DNA of 64,000 nt, taken from Oryzomonas sagensis (lineage in GTDB: Bacteria; Desulfobacterota; Desulfuromonadia; Geobacterales; Pseudopelobacteraceae). The DNA is taken from NCBI RefSeq assembly GCF_008802355.1, contig NZ_VZRA01000001.1, forward strand, positions 256,980-320,979, read 5' to 3'. Each line of letters opens with the position of its first letter. Position 1 is the first letter of the stretch. The notes under the pieces are model-generated. The model had not been told where the DNA came from, did not search any database, and saw only the letters and a list, made by a program, of their open reading frames with translations. Positions 19,143 to 26,944 of this stretch are shown here, piece by piece. The position numbers and the translations under genes were made by a program.

Positions 19143-20174
19143 ATGCCCCATGTCATATCGTTCACCCCTTCGTTGTTGGACACGCACTGCATCATCGACG
19201 TCCGCACCCCCTTGGAATTCGCCGAGGACCATCTACCCGGCGCCGTCAACGTCCCGATCCTGACCAATGAGGAGCGTGTGGAGATCGGTACGCTCCACAA
19301 GCAGGCAGGCCCCCGAAAGGCACGCATGCGCGGCCTGGAGCTGACCTGCGGCCGCTTTGCCGCCATGGTGCATGAGGTGGTTGACTACGCGGCAGGCAGG
19401 CAGGTCCTGGTCTACTGCTGGCGCGGCGGCCTGCGCAGCCTTTCCATGGCCATACTGCTGGAGATGAGCGGCTACCCGGTGGTACAGCTCAAGGGGGGGT
19501 ACCGGGCTTTCCGTAATCAGGTCGTTTCCTACTTTGAGGATTTCACCCCTCCGGGACCGTTGGTCGTCATCCACGGCATGACCGGCACCGGCAAAACCAC
19601 GTTCATCAACGGCCTGGACCGGGAAGCGTGGACCCTGATCGATCTCGAAGGGTTGGCCTGCCATCGCGGCTCCGCCTTCGGCGAGGTCGGGCTCGTCCAG
19701 GCGATCAGCCAGAAGCGCTTCGACACCCTCCTGTGGGACGCTTTCCGCACAGCCCCCGACGGCCGCCCGGTTATTGTGGAGGGTGAAAGCCAGCGCATCG
19801 GCAAGATATCGCTCCCCGGAAGGGTCTATGAGGCCATGGGCGACGGGTGCAAGGTCTGGTGCCACGCCTCCCTGGAAACCAGGGTACACCGGTTGTCCGC
19901 GGAGTATGCGTGTGAGGAGTACCGGGAAGCCATGGCTGTGGCCTTGGAGCGGATCAAAAAGAAACTGGGGGGCGTGCGCTACACCGAGATCAAAACGCTC
20001 CTGGAGTGTTGGGACGTGGAAGGGGTCGCCCGTGGGCTGATAGAACACTACTACGACCGGCTCTACTACAAAAATCGCCCCTGGACCCCGGACGTAGAGA
20101 TCGACCTGGAGGATTTCGGCCGGGCCGGACAACGCTTGGCCGAGTTCTGGAGCGAGCGGCAGGGCCGCCCGTAG
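19143..20174 (+). CDS. mnmH: tRNA 2-selenouridine synthase
   Basis: 343 residues. It replaces the sulfur of 2-thiouridine at the tRNA wobble position with selenium, using selenophosphate. An N-terminal rhodanese domain ends in LVYCWRGGLRSLSMA with the active cysteine at residue 92. A P-loop domain follows, with Walker A GMTGTGKT (145-152). The pair rhodanese plus P-loop is diagnostic. Its presence implies the cell makes selenophosphate (selD elsewhere). The stop codon is followed after 1 bp by repeat copy 3. Confidence 0.94.
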   Translation: MPHVISFTPSLLDTHCIIDVRTPLEFAEDHLPGAVNVPILTNEERVEIGTLHKQAGPRKARMRGLELTCGRFAAMVHEVVDYAAGRQVLVYCWRGGLRSLSMAILLEMSGYPVVQLKGGYRAFRNQVVSYFEDFTPPGPLVVIHGMTGTGKTTFINGLDREAWTLIDLEGLACHRGSAFGEVGLVQAISQKRFDTLLWDAFRTAPDGRPVIVEGESQRIGKISLPGRVYEAMGDGCKVWCHASLETRVHRLSAEYACEEYREAMAVALERIKKKLGGVRYTEIKTLLECWDVEGVARGLIEHYYDRLYYKNRPWTPDVEIDLEDFGRAGQRLAEFWSERQGRP

Positions 20175-20175
20175 C

Positions 20176-20315
20176 AGGTTGTTGAAAAACAGCCATCAGG
20201 CCTTCGTCCTCGAAAGCCCTCTTGTGCGGCGTAGCGCTGCTACGCCTCCGCGGGGCTTGCCTCGCGGGTGCGACGATCTGACTATTTTTGAGCAATCTGA
20301 GTTTTTCAATAACCT
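20176..20315 (+). repeat. dispersed inverted-terminal repeat, copy 3 (about 140 bp)
   Basis: Opposite orientation to copies 1 and 2. It starts AGGTTGTTGAAAAACAGCC and ends TTTTTCAATAACCT, with the shared words GCGTAGCGCTGCTACGCC and GGGTGCGACGATCTGACT. It lies between the convergent mnmH and gluQ genes, directly after the mnmH stop. A short stretch after it (20316-20335, CCGCGTCTCTGCGGCTCCG) resembles an end of the other repeat family. Confidence 0.85.
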
Positions 20316-20349
20316 CCGCGTCTCTGCGGCTCCGTAGCTATCTCCGGGT

Positions 20350-21291
20350 TCAACGTCCCGGTGAAACAACCAACTCCCTTCCGGCGTCCGGCAGGCGGGT
20401 AATGTCGAAACAACCGGCGGCCCAGCGGAGAATCTCGTCACAGGGTGCGCCGACCAGGTCATGGGGCGGGTCCTGCCCCAGAAAACGCAGCACAGCCAGC
20501 AGCACCCCCCACTCCTTGCCGCGCCAACTCCCCAGATGATGGGAAACCAGATTATCCCGCTTGCTGAGCTTTGCCCCCTCCGGTCCGGTCACCAGGGGGA
20601 TGTGGCAGTAGGCGGGCCGCGCAAAACCGAGCAGCCCCTGGATGTAGACCTGCCGCGGTGTCGAGGGAAGCAGATCCTCACCCCGCACCACTTGGGTCAC
20701 CCCCGTAAGATGGTCGTCCACCACCACCGCCAACTGGTAGGCGATCTCCCCATCCCCGCGCCGTACGGCAAAATCCCCGCACCGCTCCCCCAGATGCTGA
20801 CAGATCATTCCCTTGTGCAGATCGTGGAAACAGACCTGCTCCGGCGGCACCCGCAGACGCCAGGAACGCACCGCCGCCCCCTCCCGCATCCCGTCCCGGC
20901 AAGTGCCGGGGTACGGGAGACAATCGTCGTCGGGATGGGGCGCCGAGGCGGCTTGGGCGATCTCCCGGCGAGAACAGCCGCAGGGGTAGACCAGGCCGGT
21001 GGCGAGCAGTTCGTTGAAACAGTGCTGGTATGCCTCCCGGTTGCAACTCTGGCGGGTGACCTCGCCATCCCACCACAGGCCGAAGAGTTCCAGAGCCCGC
21101 ATGATGTCGTCGGCCATGCCCGGCACCTGGCGCGGGGCGTCCAGGTCGTCGATGCGCAGCAGCCAGCGTCCTCCCGCACTCCGGGCCATGAGCCAACTGG
21201 CCACGGCCGTGGCCAGGGAACCGGTATGCAGAGCGCCGGTGGGTGACGGGGCGAACCGGCCCACGGGCGGTTTGGGGGTTTCATCAGGCAT
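20350..21291 (-). CDS. gluQ: glutamyl-Q tRNA(Asp) synthetase
   Basis: 313 residues from ATG 21291. This is a GluRS paralogue lacking the anticodon-binding domain; it attaches glutamate to queuosine in the tRNA-Asp anticodon. Motifs are GRFAPSPTGALHTGSLATAV (HIGH-like), LRIDDLDAPRQVPG, zinc cysteines YPCGCSRREI with a later cysteine (PGTC), and KLSKRDN (KMSKS-like). Length is right for the short enzyme. It needs queuosine, which agrees with queF further along the window. It is convergent with mnmH, across repeat copy 3. Confidence 0.93.
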   Translation of the reverse strand: MPDETPKPPVGRFAPSPTGALHTGSLATAVASWLMARSAGGRWLLRIDDLDAPRQVPGMADDIMRALELFGLWWDGEVTRQSCNREAYQHCFNELLATGLVYPCGCSRREIAQAASAPHPDDDCLPYPGTCRDGMREGAAVRSWRLRVPPEQVCFHDLHKGMICQHLGERCGDFAVRRGDGEIAYQLAVVVDDHLTGVTQVVRGEDLLPSTPRQVYIQGLLGFARPAYCHIPLVTGPEGAKLSKRDNLVSHHLGSWRGKEWGVLLAVLRFLGQDPPHDLVGAPCDEILRWAAGCFDITRLPDAGRELVVSPGR

Positions 21292-21583
21292 GGGGGTATT
21301 CCGTTTTTGAGGTTGTGCCGGGCAGGGCAGCGTCTGTTCCATCCATCCTGCCGGTCAGACAGTTCCCTTGTATCATATTTCCCCTCCCATGGCGAGATTC
21401 GCTGGCTCGCCATGACCTTTGTCTTCCCGATCGACGCAGATCCCGCCCCAATAAAGAATGTACCGCCGAAAAGCGGCCTTATGGCGTTTCGGTCACTGGG
21501 GGCTCAAGAAGCGCCCCCCATTTGGCCGAAATTACGTGTTTATTGTCATTGTGCCAGGCAGGTTCCTGCGCTAAGGTGTGGCC

Positions 21584-22594
21584 ATGAAACATCAGCCCCG
21601 CACATCCACCGACATGGACACGCCGCTGCTCGTGACGATGGCCGCTTACGACGGTGCCGAGATCCTGGACATAACCGGCCCCCTGGATGTTTTTGCCCTT
21701 GCCAACGCCGTACATCGGGAAAATGGCGGCAAGGGACCACTCTATCGGGTCGAAATTGCGGCCGGGGCAAAAGACGCCGTGGTGGCGACGTCGTCCGGCA
21801 TCAGGCTGGTGGCCGACACGGCCTGGTCTGCCTGTTCAGGAACGGATACGCTGCTGGTGGCCGGCGGCCCCGCAGCAGAACAGGCGCCGGAAGAGCTGGT
21901 GAACTGCCTGCGCCGGACGGCGCCCCTGGCGCGGCGGGTCGGGTCGATATGCACCGGCACCTTCATCCTCGCACAGGCGGGACTGCTTGAAGGACGGCGC
22001 GCAACGACCCATTGGTCCAGGGCCGCACTGCTGCGCCGCCTCTATCCGCACATCGATGTCCATGAGGATGCCATCCATATCAAGGACGGTTCCGTCTACA
22101 CCTCGGCCGGGGTAACGGCGGGAATCGATCTGGCGCTGGCGCTGCTGGAGGAGGATTTCGGCCGCGCGCTGGCGCTGGATGTCGCCCGGCTGATGGTGCT
22201 GTATTTCAAGCGGCCGGGAGGACAGTCCCAATTCAGCACCGGCCTTTTGGCTCAGCTTCACGAGGGAGGCTCCCTCGCTCCGACCATTGAGTGGATACGC
22301 GACAACTATCGACACAACCTGGGCAATGAAGCGCTGGCCGACCACGCATCCATGAGCCTGCGCAATTTCGCCCGCATCTTCAAGCGGGAGACCGGCACCA
22401 CGCCGGCCCATTTTATCGAACGAGTTCGCCTTGAAGCAGCGGTCAAGCGCCTTGAAGAAACGAGCCAGACACTGGGAACCATCGCCCGGGAGTGCGGTTT
22501 CCAGTCTGGTGAACACTTCAGGGTGGCTTTTGTGCGCTTCTTCAGGATCACCCCCGGTCAGTACCGGGAACGGTTCCGATCAGGAACCGAATAA
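21584..22594 (+). CDS. GlxA-like AraC-family transcriptional regulator with DJ-1/PfpI domain
   Basis: 336 residues from ATG 21584 (AAGG upstream). The N-terminal DJ-1/PfpI-type domain (about 10-190) has YDGAEILDITGPLDVFALAN, LLVAGGPAAEQAP and SICTGTFILAQAGLLEGRRA, so a nucleophile-elbow cysteine is present. The C-terminal AraC DNA-binding domain (about 235-330) has SLRNFARIFKRETGTTPAHF and ECGFQSGEHFRVAFVRFFRI. GlxA-type regulators sense small molecules through the DJ-1-like part. The next gene is a DJ-1/PfpI protein 18 bp downstream, its likely target or partner. Confidence 0.9.
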   Translation: MKHQPRTSTDMDTPLLVTMAAYDGAEILDITGPLDVFALANAVHRENGGKGPLYRVEIAAGAKDAVVATSSGIRLVADTAWSACSGTDTLLVAGGPAAEQAPEELVNCLRRTAPLARRVGSICTGTFILAQAGLLEGRRATTHWSRAALLRRLYPHIDVHEDAIHIKDGSVYTSAGVTAGIDLALALLEEDFGRALALDVARLMVLYFKRPGGQSQFSTGLLAQLHEGGSLAPTIEWIRDNYRHNLGNEALADHASMSLRNFARIFKRETGTTPAHFIERVRLEAAVKRLEETSQTLGTIARECGFQSGEHFRVAFVRFFRITPGQYRERFRSGTE

Positions 22595-22612
22595 TCAGCA
22601 ATGGAGGATACC

Positions 22613-23413
22613 ATGAAACAGATACGCCTTCGGGGTATCGCTATACGCTTGTTGATCATGTCGGCGTTCATTGCCACGGCTTTGCCCGCCGCGGCCCGGA
22701 CGGACAAACCGCCGACAGCGCAGGAGACGCTGTATGAACGGCAACCTGCACCCGCCACCCGGCAGATAACCGTCGGGGTGCTCATTTTCCCCGGCTTCGA
22801 GATGCTGGATGCCTATGGCCCCATGGAGATGTGGGGCACCCTGAAGCACGCGCCGGCCAAGATATGGGGCGGCGAGGAGAAAAGGGTCGGTGTGCGGTTG
22901 GTCACCATCGCCGCCAAACGGGGCGAAATTCCCTCGAACCAAGGGCCGAAAACCATGGCCGATTTCAGCTACGACAATGCCCCGTCGCTGGATTTTCTGG
23001 TGGTGCCGGGTGGCTTGGGGGTATTCCCCCTGCTGAAGGACCCGGCAACGATGAATTGGCTACGGGCGCAGGCGGGGAAGGCCGGAATCGTCATGTCGGT
23101 CTGCAACGGCGCCTCTCTGCTGGCTGCTGCCGGCATTCTTGATGACCGGCCGGCAACGACCAACAAGATGGCCTTTCACCCTTCGACCGCGCCGGGACCC
23201 AAGGTGAAATGGGTCAAAAAAGCACGCTGGGTGGACGACGGCACGGTGGTCACTTCTTCCGGCGTCTCGGCAGGGATGGATATGAGCCTGGCGGTCATCT
23301 CGCGTCTGTACGGCAAGGATATTGGCGCTTGGCTTGAACGCGTCACCGAGTACGATGCCCACCGCGACCCGTCGTGGGACCCTTTTGCGGCAAAGGCCGG
23401 CCTGGTGGAGTAG
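22613..23413 (+). CDS. exported DJ-1/PfpI family protein
   Basis: 266 residues from ATG 22613, chosen for GGAGG upstream. A Sec signal peptide is visible (basic start, hydrophobic core LLIMSAFIATALPAAA, predicted cut near ARA/ARTD). The mature domain has GVLIFPGFEMLDAYGPMEMW, FLVVPGGLGVFPLL and the elbow VMSVCNGASLLAAAGILDDR, which holds the reactive cysteine. The pattern resembles isonitrile hydratase/InhA-like DJ-1 proteins, but those are cytoplasmic; here export to the periplasm is predicted. Substrate unknown. Likely one operon with the GlxA-type gene. Confidence 0.87.
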   Translation: MKQIRLRGIAIRLLIMSAFIATALPAAARTDKPPTAQETLYERQPAPATRQITVGVLIFPGFEMLDAYGPMEMWGTLKHAPAKIWGGEEKRVGVRLVTIAAKRGEIPSNQGPKTMADFSYDNAPSLDFLVVPGGLGVFPLLKDPATMNWLRAQAGKAGIVMSVCNGASLLAAAGILDDRPATTNKMAFHPSTAPGPKVKWVKKARWVDDGTVVTSSGVSAGMDMSLAVISRLYGKDIGAWLERVTEYDAHRDPSWDPFAAKAGLVE

Positions 23414-23485
23414 CCGCCTGCCACGATACGGCTACGGGGGCTGTCCACCCATACGGCGGCGGCAGACCAGTGGCCCAGAAACAAC

Positions 23486-23512
23486 GAGGCCGTTCCCGGA
23501 AGGAACGGCCTC
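23486..23512 (-). terminator. intrinsic terminator after the binding-protein gene
   Basis: An 11-bp perfect stem (GAGGCCGTTCC with GGAACGGCCTC) with a five-base loop. On the minus strand the bases after it are T-rich (GTTGTTTC). It lies between convergent genes and may also slow plus-strand transcripts. Confidence 0.65.
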
Positions 23513-23540
23513 GCCTGGTGCTGCCGATGAATGTTGTACC

Positions 23541-24299
23541 CTAGTTGCCGCTTGCCGTCTTGAAGGCGTCCATAACCTTCTGCATCGGAGCGGACGGCGC
23601 GCCGATGGTGATGAAGCCCAGCGGCCGTTCGATCTTCTTGGTGGCGACGATGGTCACCTGGGCCGGATCGACGAACCCCAGACCGAGGCCGCCAATGCCG
23701 CCGGCATCCACAGCCACCCTGTCGTTTACCTCTTTCACGAAACCTACCGCCTTGGCGCTGGCCGCATATTCCCCGTTAGCCATGACGACCTGCTTGATCA
23801 GCCCACGGGTGGCGCTGGCCTTGGCATCGGTATAAACGGTAATCGGCAGGTCCCTGCCCCCCACCGCCTTCCAGTTGACGATCTTGCCGGTGTGGATGTC
23901 CTTGATCTGCTCCCAGGTGAGGCTCTTCACCGGGTTGGAGGGGTGCACGACAAAAACCACCTCGGATTTTGCGATGACATGCATCTTCAGGTCCGGCACC
24001 GCCTTGGTGAGACCGGCCGATTTGGCCGCCTTCACGGTGGCGTCCAGGGATGCCGACGCCATGGCGGCGTCGCATTTCCCGTCGATGAGGTCGATCAACC
24101 CCTTGCCGGCATTGCTCTTGTCCACGACCAGCTTGTAGCCGGTGGCCTTTTCCACGGCGGCCCGGTGCGGCGCGACCAGGTCGGTGACGACGCTGGCCGC
24201 CCCATTCAGCCTGACCTCCTGGGCCAAAGCCCCCTGTGCCAGGCAGAAGGTCATGGCCGCGGCCAGGATGCTGCCCTGCAACCCGAACATACGTTTCAT
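23541..24299 (-). CDS. PstS/PBP-like periplasmic substrate-binding protein
   Basis: 252 residues from ATG 24299 (GAGGAG upstream). The signal peptide ends near AQGALA-QEV. The mature part begins VRLNGAASVVTDLVAPHRAAV and continues with LVVDKSNAGKGLIDLIDGKC and LTWEQIKDIHTGKIVNWKAV, the pattern of phosphate/anion-binding PstS-like proteins. No ABC permease genes follow, so it may be a stand-alone sensor or delivery protein. It is the last gene of the hydroxyacid dehydrogenase-cytochrome set. Confidence 0.85.
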   Translation of the reverse strand: MKRMFGLQGSILAAAMTFCLAQGALAQEVRLNGAASVVTDLVAPHRAAVEKATGYKLVVDKSNAGKGLIDLIDGKCDAAMASASLDATVKAAKSAGLTKAVPDLKMHVIAKSEVVFVVHPSNPVKSLTWEQIKDIHTGKIVNWKAVGGRDLPITVYTDAKASATRGLIKQVVMANGEYAASAKAVGFVKEVNDRVAVDAGGIGGLGLGFVDPAQVTIVATKKIERPLGFITIGAPSAPMQKVMDAFKTASGN

Positions 24300-24346
24300 G
24301 GGTAGTTCTCCTCTCTGAGTTGGATAGCGTTGCAACTGACCCGGCA

Positions 24347-24646
24347 TCAAAGTTTCCGGTGGCACTTCTCGCAATCGTTGAACACCTTCGTGCCGTCGTG
24401 GCAGGTGAAGCATGCCACGGCCTTGAAATGGTCATCCATGGTCATCAGGGCCTTCTTTTTCGTATCGAAGATGGCGCTGTGGCAGTCCTTGCACACCAGC
24501 CCCCTGGAGGCATGGAGCCTTCCGTCAAATATAACCCTGCCCTGTCCCGCTCCTCCGTACAACAGCGCCTTGTCGCTGGTGGCGAACACGACGCTGCCCA
24601 GGGTGCAGAGGGTCAGGGCGATTACACCTACTAACACGTTTCGCAT
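24347..24646 (-). CDS. exported triheme c-type cytochrome (c7-like)
   Basis: 99 residues. A signal peptide (residues 1-22, ending VVFA) is followed by three CXXCH heme motifs (CKDCH, CFTCH, CEKCH) and distal histidines in DGRLHASRG and DDHFKAV. The layout GRVIFDGRLHASRGLVCKDC and MTMDDHF fits the c(7)-type triheme domain found in many Geobacter cytochromes. It probably moves electrons in the periplasm. It lies between the FMN dehydrogenase and the binding protein on the same strand, so it is a natural electron acceptor for the dehydrogenase. Confidence 0.92.
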   Translation of the reverse strand: MRNVLVGVIALTLCTLGSVVFATSDKALLYGGAGQGRVIFDGRLHASRGLVCKDCHSAIFDTKKKALMTMDDHFKAVACFTCHDGTKVFNDCEKCHRKL

Positions 24647-24734
24647 GTGGTATCTCCGGACAACGGGCCTGGCGGGGGGCAGCCACAGGGTGCCTCCCGA
24701 TGCTCCCCCGCCACGCCCATCAGGTAATGAGTGA

Positions 24735-25955
24735 TTATGCCAGAATGTTCCTGCTCACCTTTTTCACGTCGGCGGTGCCGGTGATGGTCATGGCCACGAC
24801 CAACTCGTCCTGCAGCTTCTTGAGCATGAGCGCCACACCTTCGGCGCCGCCCCCCACCGAACCCCGGACCAGCGGCCGGCCGACCAGCACCGCATTGGCG
24901 CCCAGGGCCAGCATCTTCAGGACGTCGGCACCGTAGCGCACCCCGCCGTCGGCCAGGATGATCATCCGTCCCTTGACCTTGTCCGCAATGGCGGGCAGCA
25001 CCTGGGCCGTCCCCGGCGTATGGTCCAGGACCCGGCCGCCGTGGTTCGAGACGACGATGCCGGCGGCACCGGCCTCAAGGGCCATGAGCGCCTCTTCGGG
25101 GGTCATGACCCCTTTGATCAGAAACGGCAATTTGGTGGATTTGGCGATCTCCCGGAGTTGCTTCAGGGTCTTGGGCTCGACGGTCTTGCCCGGCAGGGCG
25201 CGCCCCGCACGGCCGGCGGAATCGATATCGATGGCAAAAAACGGCGCGCCGGTCTGCTCGATCAGGCGGATGCGCTCGATGATCTCGGCCTGGGTACGCG
25301 GCTTGATCTGGGCCACGGCTTTCCCGCGGTACTTGGCCACGGTCTTCAGCCTGGTCTCGTAGACCGAGAGCGGGTCGCCGATGCCGTCCGCCGCAAAGCC
25401 CAGGGTGCCGGCCAGGACACAACCGCCGATGATCCCTTCGGCGTACTCCTCTTCGCCGACCTTGCCTCCCAAGCCCATGTTGTAGGTCACGCCGCCGGTT
25501 ACGCCGGAGAGGATCGGCATGGACAGCTTGGCGCCGAACAGGGTCAGGGTGGTGTCCGGCTTTTTCACATCGTGGAAGGTGCGCATCTTCAGGTCGTATT
25601 TGGCAAGGGCCTGGAGATTGTTCCTGAAGGCCCTGCCCGAATCGATGCCGCCCATGCCCGGCACCTCACCGGAACAGGCAACCCCGTCGCACTCGGGGCA
25701 GACCCGGCAGCGGGGGTACATCTTCTCGCGGGCGACCTTGAGCACGTCGGAAAGCTTCTTGGCGCCACCGCCGGCAGCTGCTGCCGAGGCCGCCTTGGCT
25801 TCCTTCTTCGCATCTTCGGCCGCGTGGGCCTCGGTGCGGCCGACGGCCTGCACCGCCAGCACGCTGGCCCCCACCACCGCCGCTGTTTTGATGAAATTGC
25901 GGCGGCTTACCCCTGCGCCTTCCTGTTCTGCGGATTCGATCAACTCTTCAGACAT
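24735..25955 (-). CDS. Tat-exported FMN-dependent alpha-hydroxy acid dehydrogenase
   Basis: 406 residues from ATG 25955 (GAAGGAGG upstream). A twin-arginine signal (SRRNFIKTAA, residues 17-26) and hydrophobic core end near AHA-AED. An Ala/Lys-rich linker follows, then a four-cysteine cluster (Cys83, 86, 89, 94: CRVCPECDGVAC). The TIM barrel has ILSGVTGGVTYN, IVVSNHGGRVLDHTPGTAQV (catalytic His, FMN phosphate) and IILADGGVRYGADVLKMLAL. Family enzymes oxidise L-lactate, glycolate or similar acids. Folded FMN protein export by Tat puts the reaction in the periplasm. The Cys cluster is shared with some anaerobic members; its role is unknown. Confidence 0.88.
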   Translation of the reverse strand: MSEELIESAEQEGAGVSRRNFIKTAAVVGASVLAVQAVGRTEAHAAEDAKKEAKAASAAAAGGGAKKLSDVLKVAREKMYPRCRVCPECDGVACSGEVPGMGGIDSGRAFRNNLQALAKYDLKMRTFHDVKKPDTTLTLFGAKLSMPILSGVTGGVTYNMGLGGKVGEEEYAEGIIGGCVLAGTLGFAADGIGDPLSVYETRLKTVAKYRGKAVAQIKPRTQAEIIERIRLIEQTGAPFFAIDIDSAGRAGRALPGKTVEPKTLKQLREIAKSTKLPFLIKGVMTPEEALMALEAGAAGIVVSNHGGRVLDHTPGTAQVLPAIADKVKGRMIILADGGVRYGADVLKMLALGANAVLVGRPLVRGSVGGGAEGVALMLKKLQDELVVAMTITGTADVKKVSRNILA

Positions 25956-26063
25956 ACCTGCCTCCTTCAATGTGTGGTGACGGAGTCCCGGCCGGTGACC
26001 GTTCCTCCAACAAACCCCTCGTTGTTTGAGACAATAGCCGACTGTAGCGTTGCGGATAAGGTA

Positions 26064-26120
26064 ATTATAGCGAATGGCACAAATTGACAGATGAATGGCA
26101 GAAATCAGGGTTGAATGGTT
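26064..26120 (-). promoter_or_regulatory. candidate LytTR operator (three direct repeats) and -10 box
   Basis: The word GAATGGCA occurs at 26072-26079 and 26093-26100, and GAATGG at 26113-26118, spaced 21 and 20 bp, two helix turns. LytTR regulators bind such pairs of direct repeats. On the minus strand TATAAT (26069-26064) lies beside the first repeat, about 109 bp ahead of the FMN dehydrogenase ATG, with no good -35, as expected for an activated promoter. The regulator genes lie immediately upstream. Confidence 0.5.
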
Positions 26121-26173
26121 CTCCCCCGGGATACGGGCACAGGCATCACGCGAGCGCCCGGAGACGAAGAGTG

Positions 26174-26944
26174 CTATTTGCTTAAAATAAGCCGTTGTTT
26201 CAGTTCCTTGGCGTTGTATCGGCTGACCAGCACCTCGCTGCCGCTGTTGTCGCTCATTACCAATTTACAGCTGCCGTTGAACCAGGGGATGATCTCGATG
26301 ATGCAGTTCAGATTGACCAGGGAGTTGCGGTGGACCCTGACGAAGGAGTACGGTTCCAGGACGTTTTCCAGGGTACTGAGGGTGCTCTTCGAGGTAAAGA
26401 CGCCGTCCGTCGTATGGACCTGGGCTTCGCCTTCCGTGGCCCGTATGAAGACGATGCTCTCGGGCGGCACGGGAATCATCTTGCCCCCCTTATGCACGAT
26501 GATCCGCTTGATCTCGGGTTTCTCGGAACTATGAGGCGCCTCCTGGGGAACGAGGGGTTTCCGGGCCGTTACCCGGGTGTCAAGGGCCTTGCCGGCCTTG
26601 TGGACTGACTTGGCCACCCGCTCCAGGGTGAACGGCTTGAGGATGTAGTCGAAGGCGTCCACGCTAAAGGCCTGCACGGCAAACTGCTCGAAGGCGGTGG
26701 CGAATACGACCAGCGGCTTGTCGGGCAACTCCCTGATGACCTGGGCCAATTCGATCCCACTCAGGCCGGGTAGTTGAATGTCCAGGAATACGAGGTGGGG
26801 CTTGGTCTCCCGAATCCCCTGCAACCCCTGGGAAGGATTGGACGCCTCACCGAGGATAGCCACATCGCCCACCTGCTCGAGCAGGTAGCGCAACTCCCTG
26901 CGGGCCGGAGCCTCATCGTCGATGATGAATACGGTGATCGTCAT
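26174..26944 (-). CDS. LytTR-type response regulator
   Basis: 256 residues. An N-terminal receiver domain (1-120) has the phospho-acceptor Asp55 in LVFLDIQLPG, the acidic pocket IIDDEAPARRELRYLL and the conserved Lys in ILKPFTLERV. The C-terminal LytTR DNA-binding domain (about 147-250) has IKRIIVHKGGKMIPVPPESI, FVRVHRNSLVNLNCI and the ending RYNAKELKQRLILSK. The ATG overlaps the stop of the kinase gene (ATGA), so the two are translated together. Likely targets are the repeats at 26072-26118 next door. Confidence 0.94.
   Translation of the reverse strand: MTITVFIIDDEAPARRELRYLLEQVGDVAILGEASNPSQGLQGIRETKPHLVFLDIQLPGLSGIELAQVIRELPDKPLVVFATAFEQFAVQAFSVDAFDYILKPFTLERVAKSVHKAGKALDTRVTARKPLVPQEAPHSSEKPEIKRIIVHKGGKMIPVPPESIVFIRATEGEAQVHTTDGVFTSKSTLSTLENVLEPYSFVRVHRNSLVNLNCIIEIIPWFNGSCKLVMSDNSGSEVLVSRYNAKELKQRLILSK

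Noticed and set aside
9172-20315. CRISPR array or phage attachment sites for the repeated blocks
   Set aside because: Copies are kilobases apart, have inverted ends, no spacers, and no cas or integrase genes are present.
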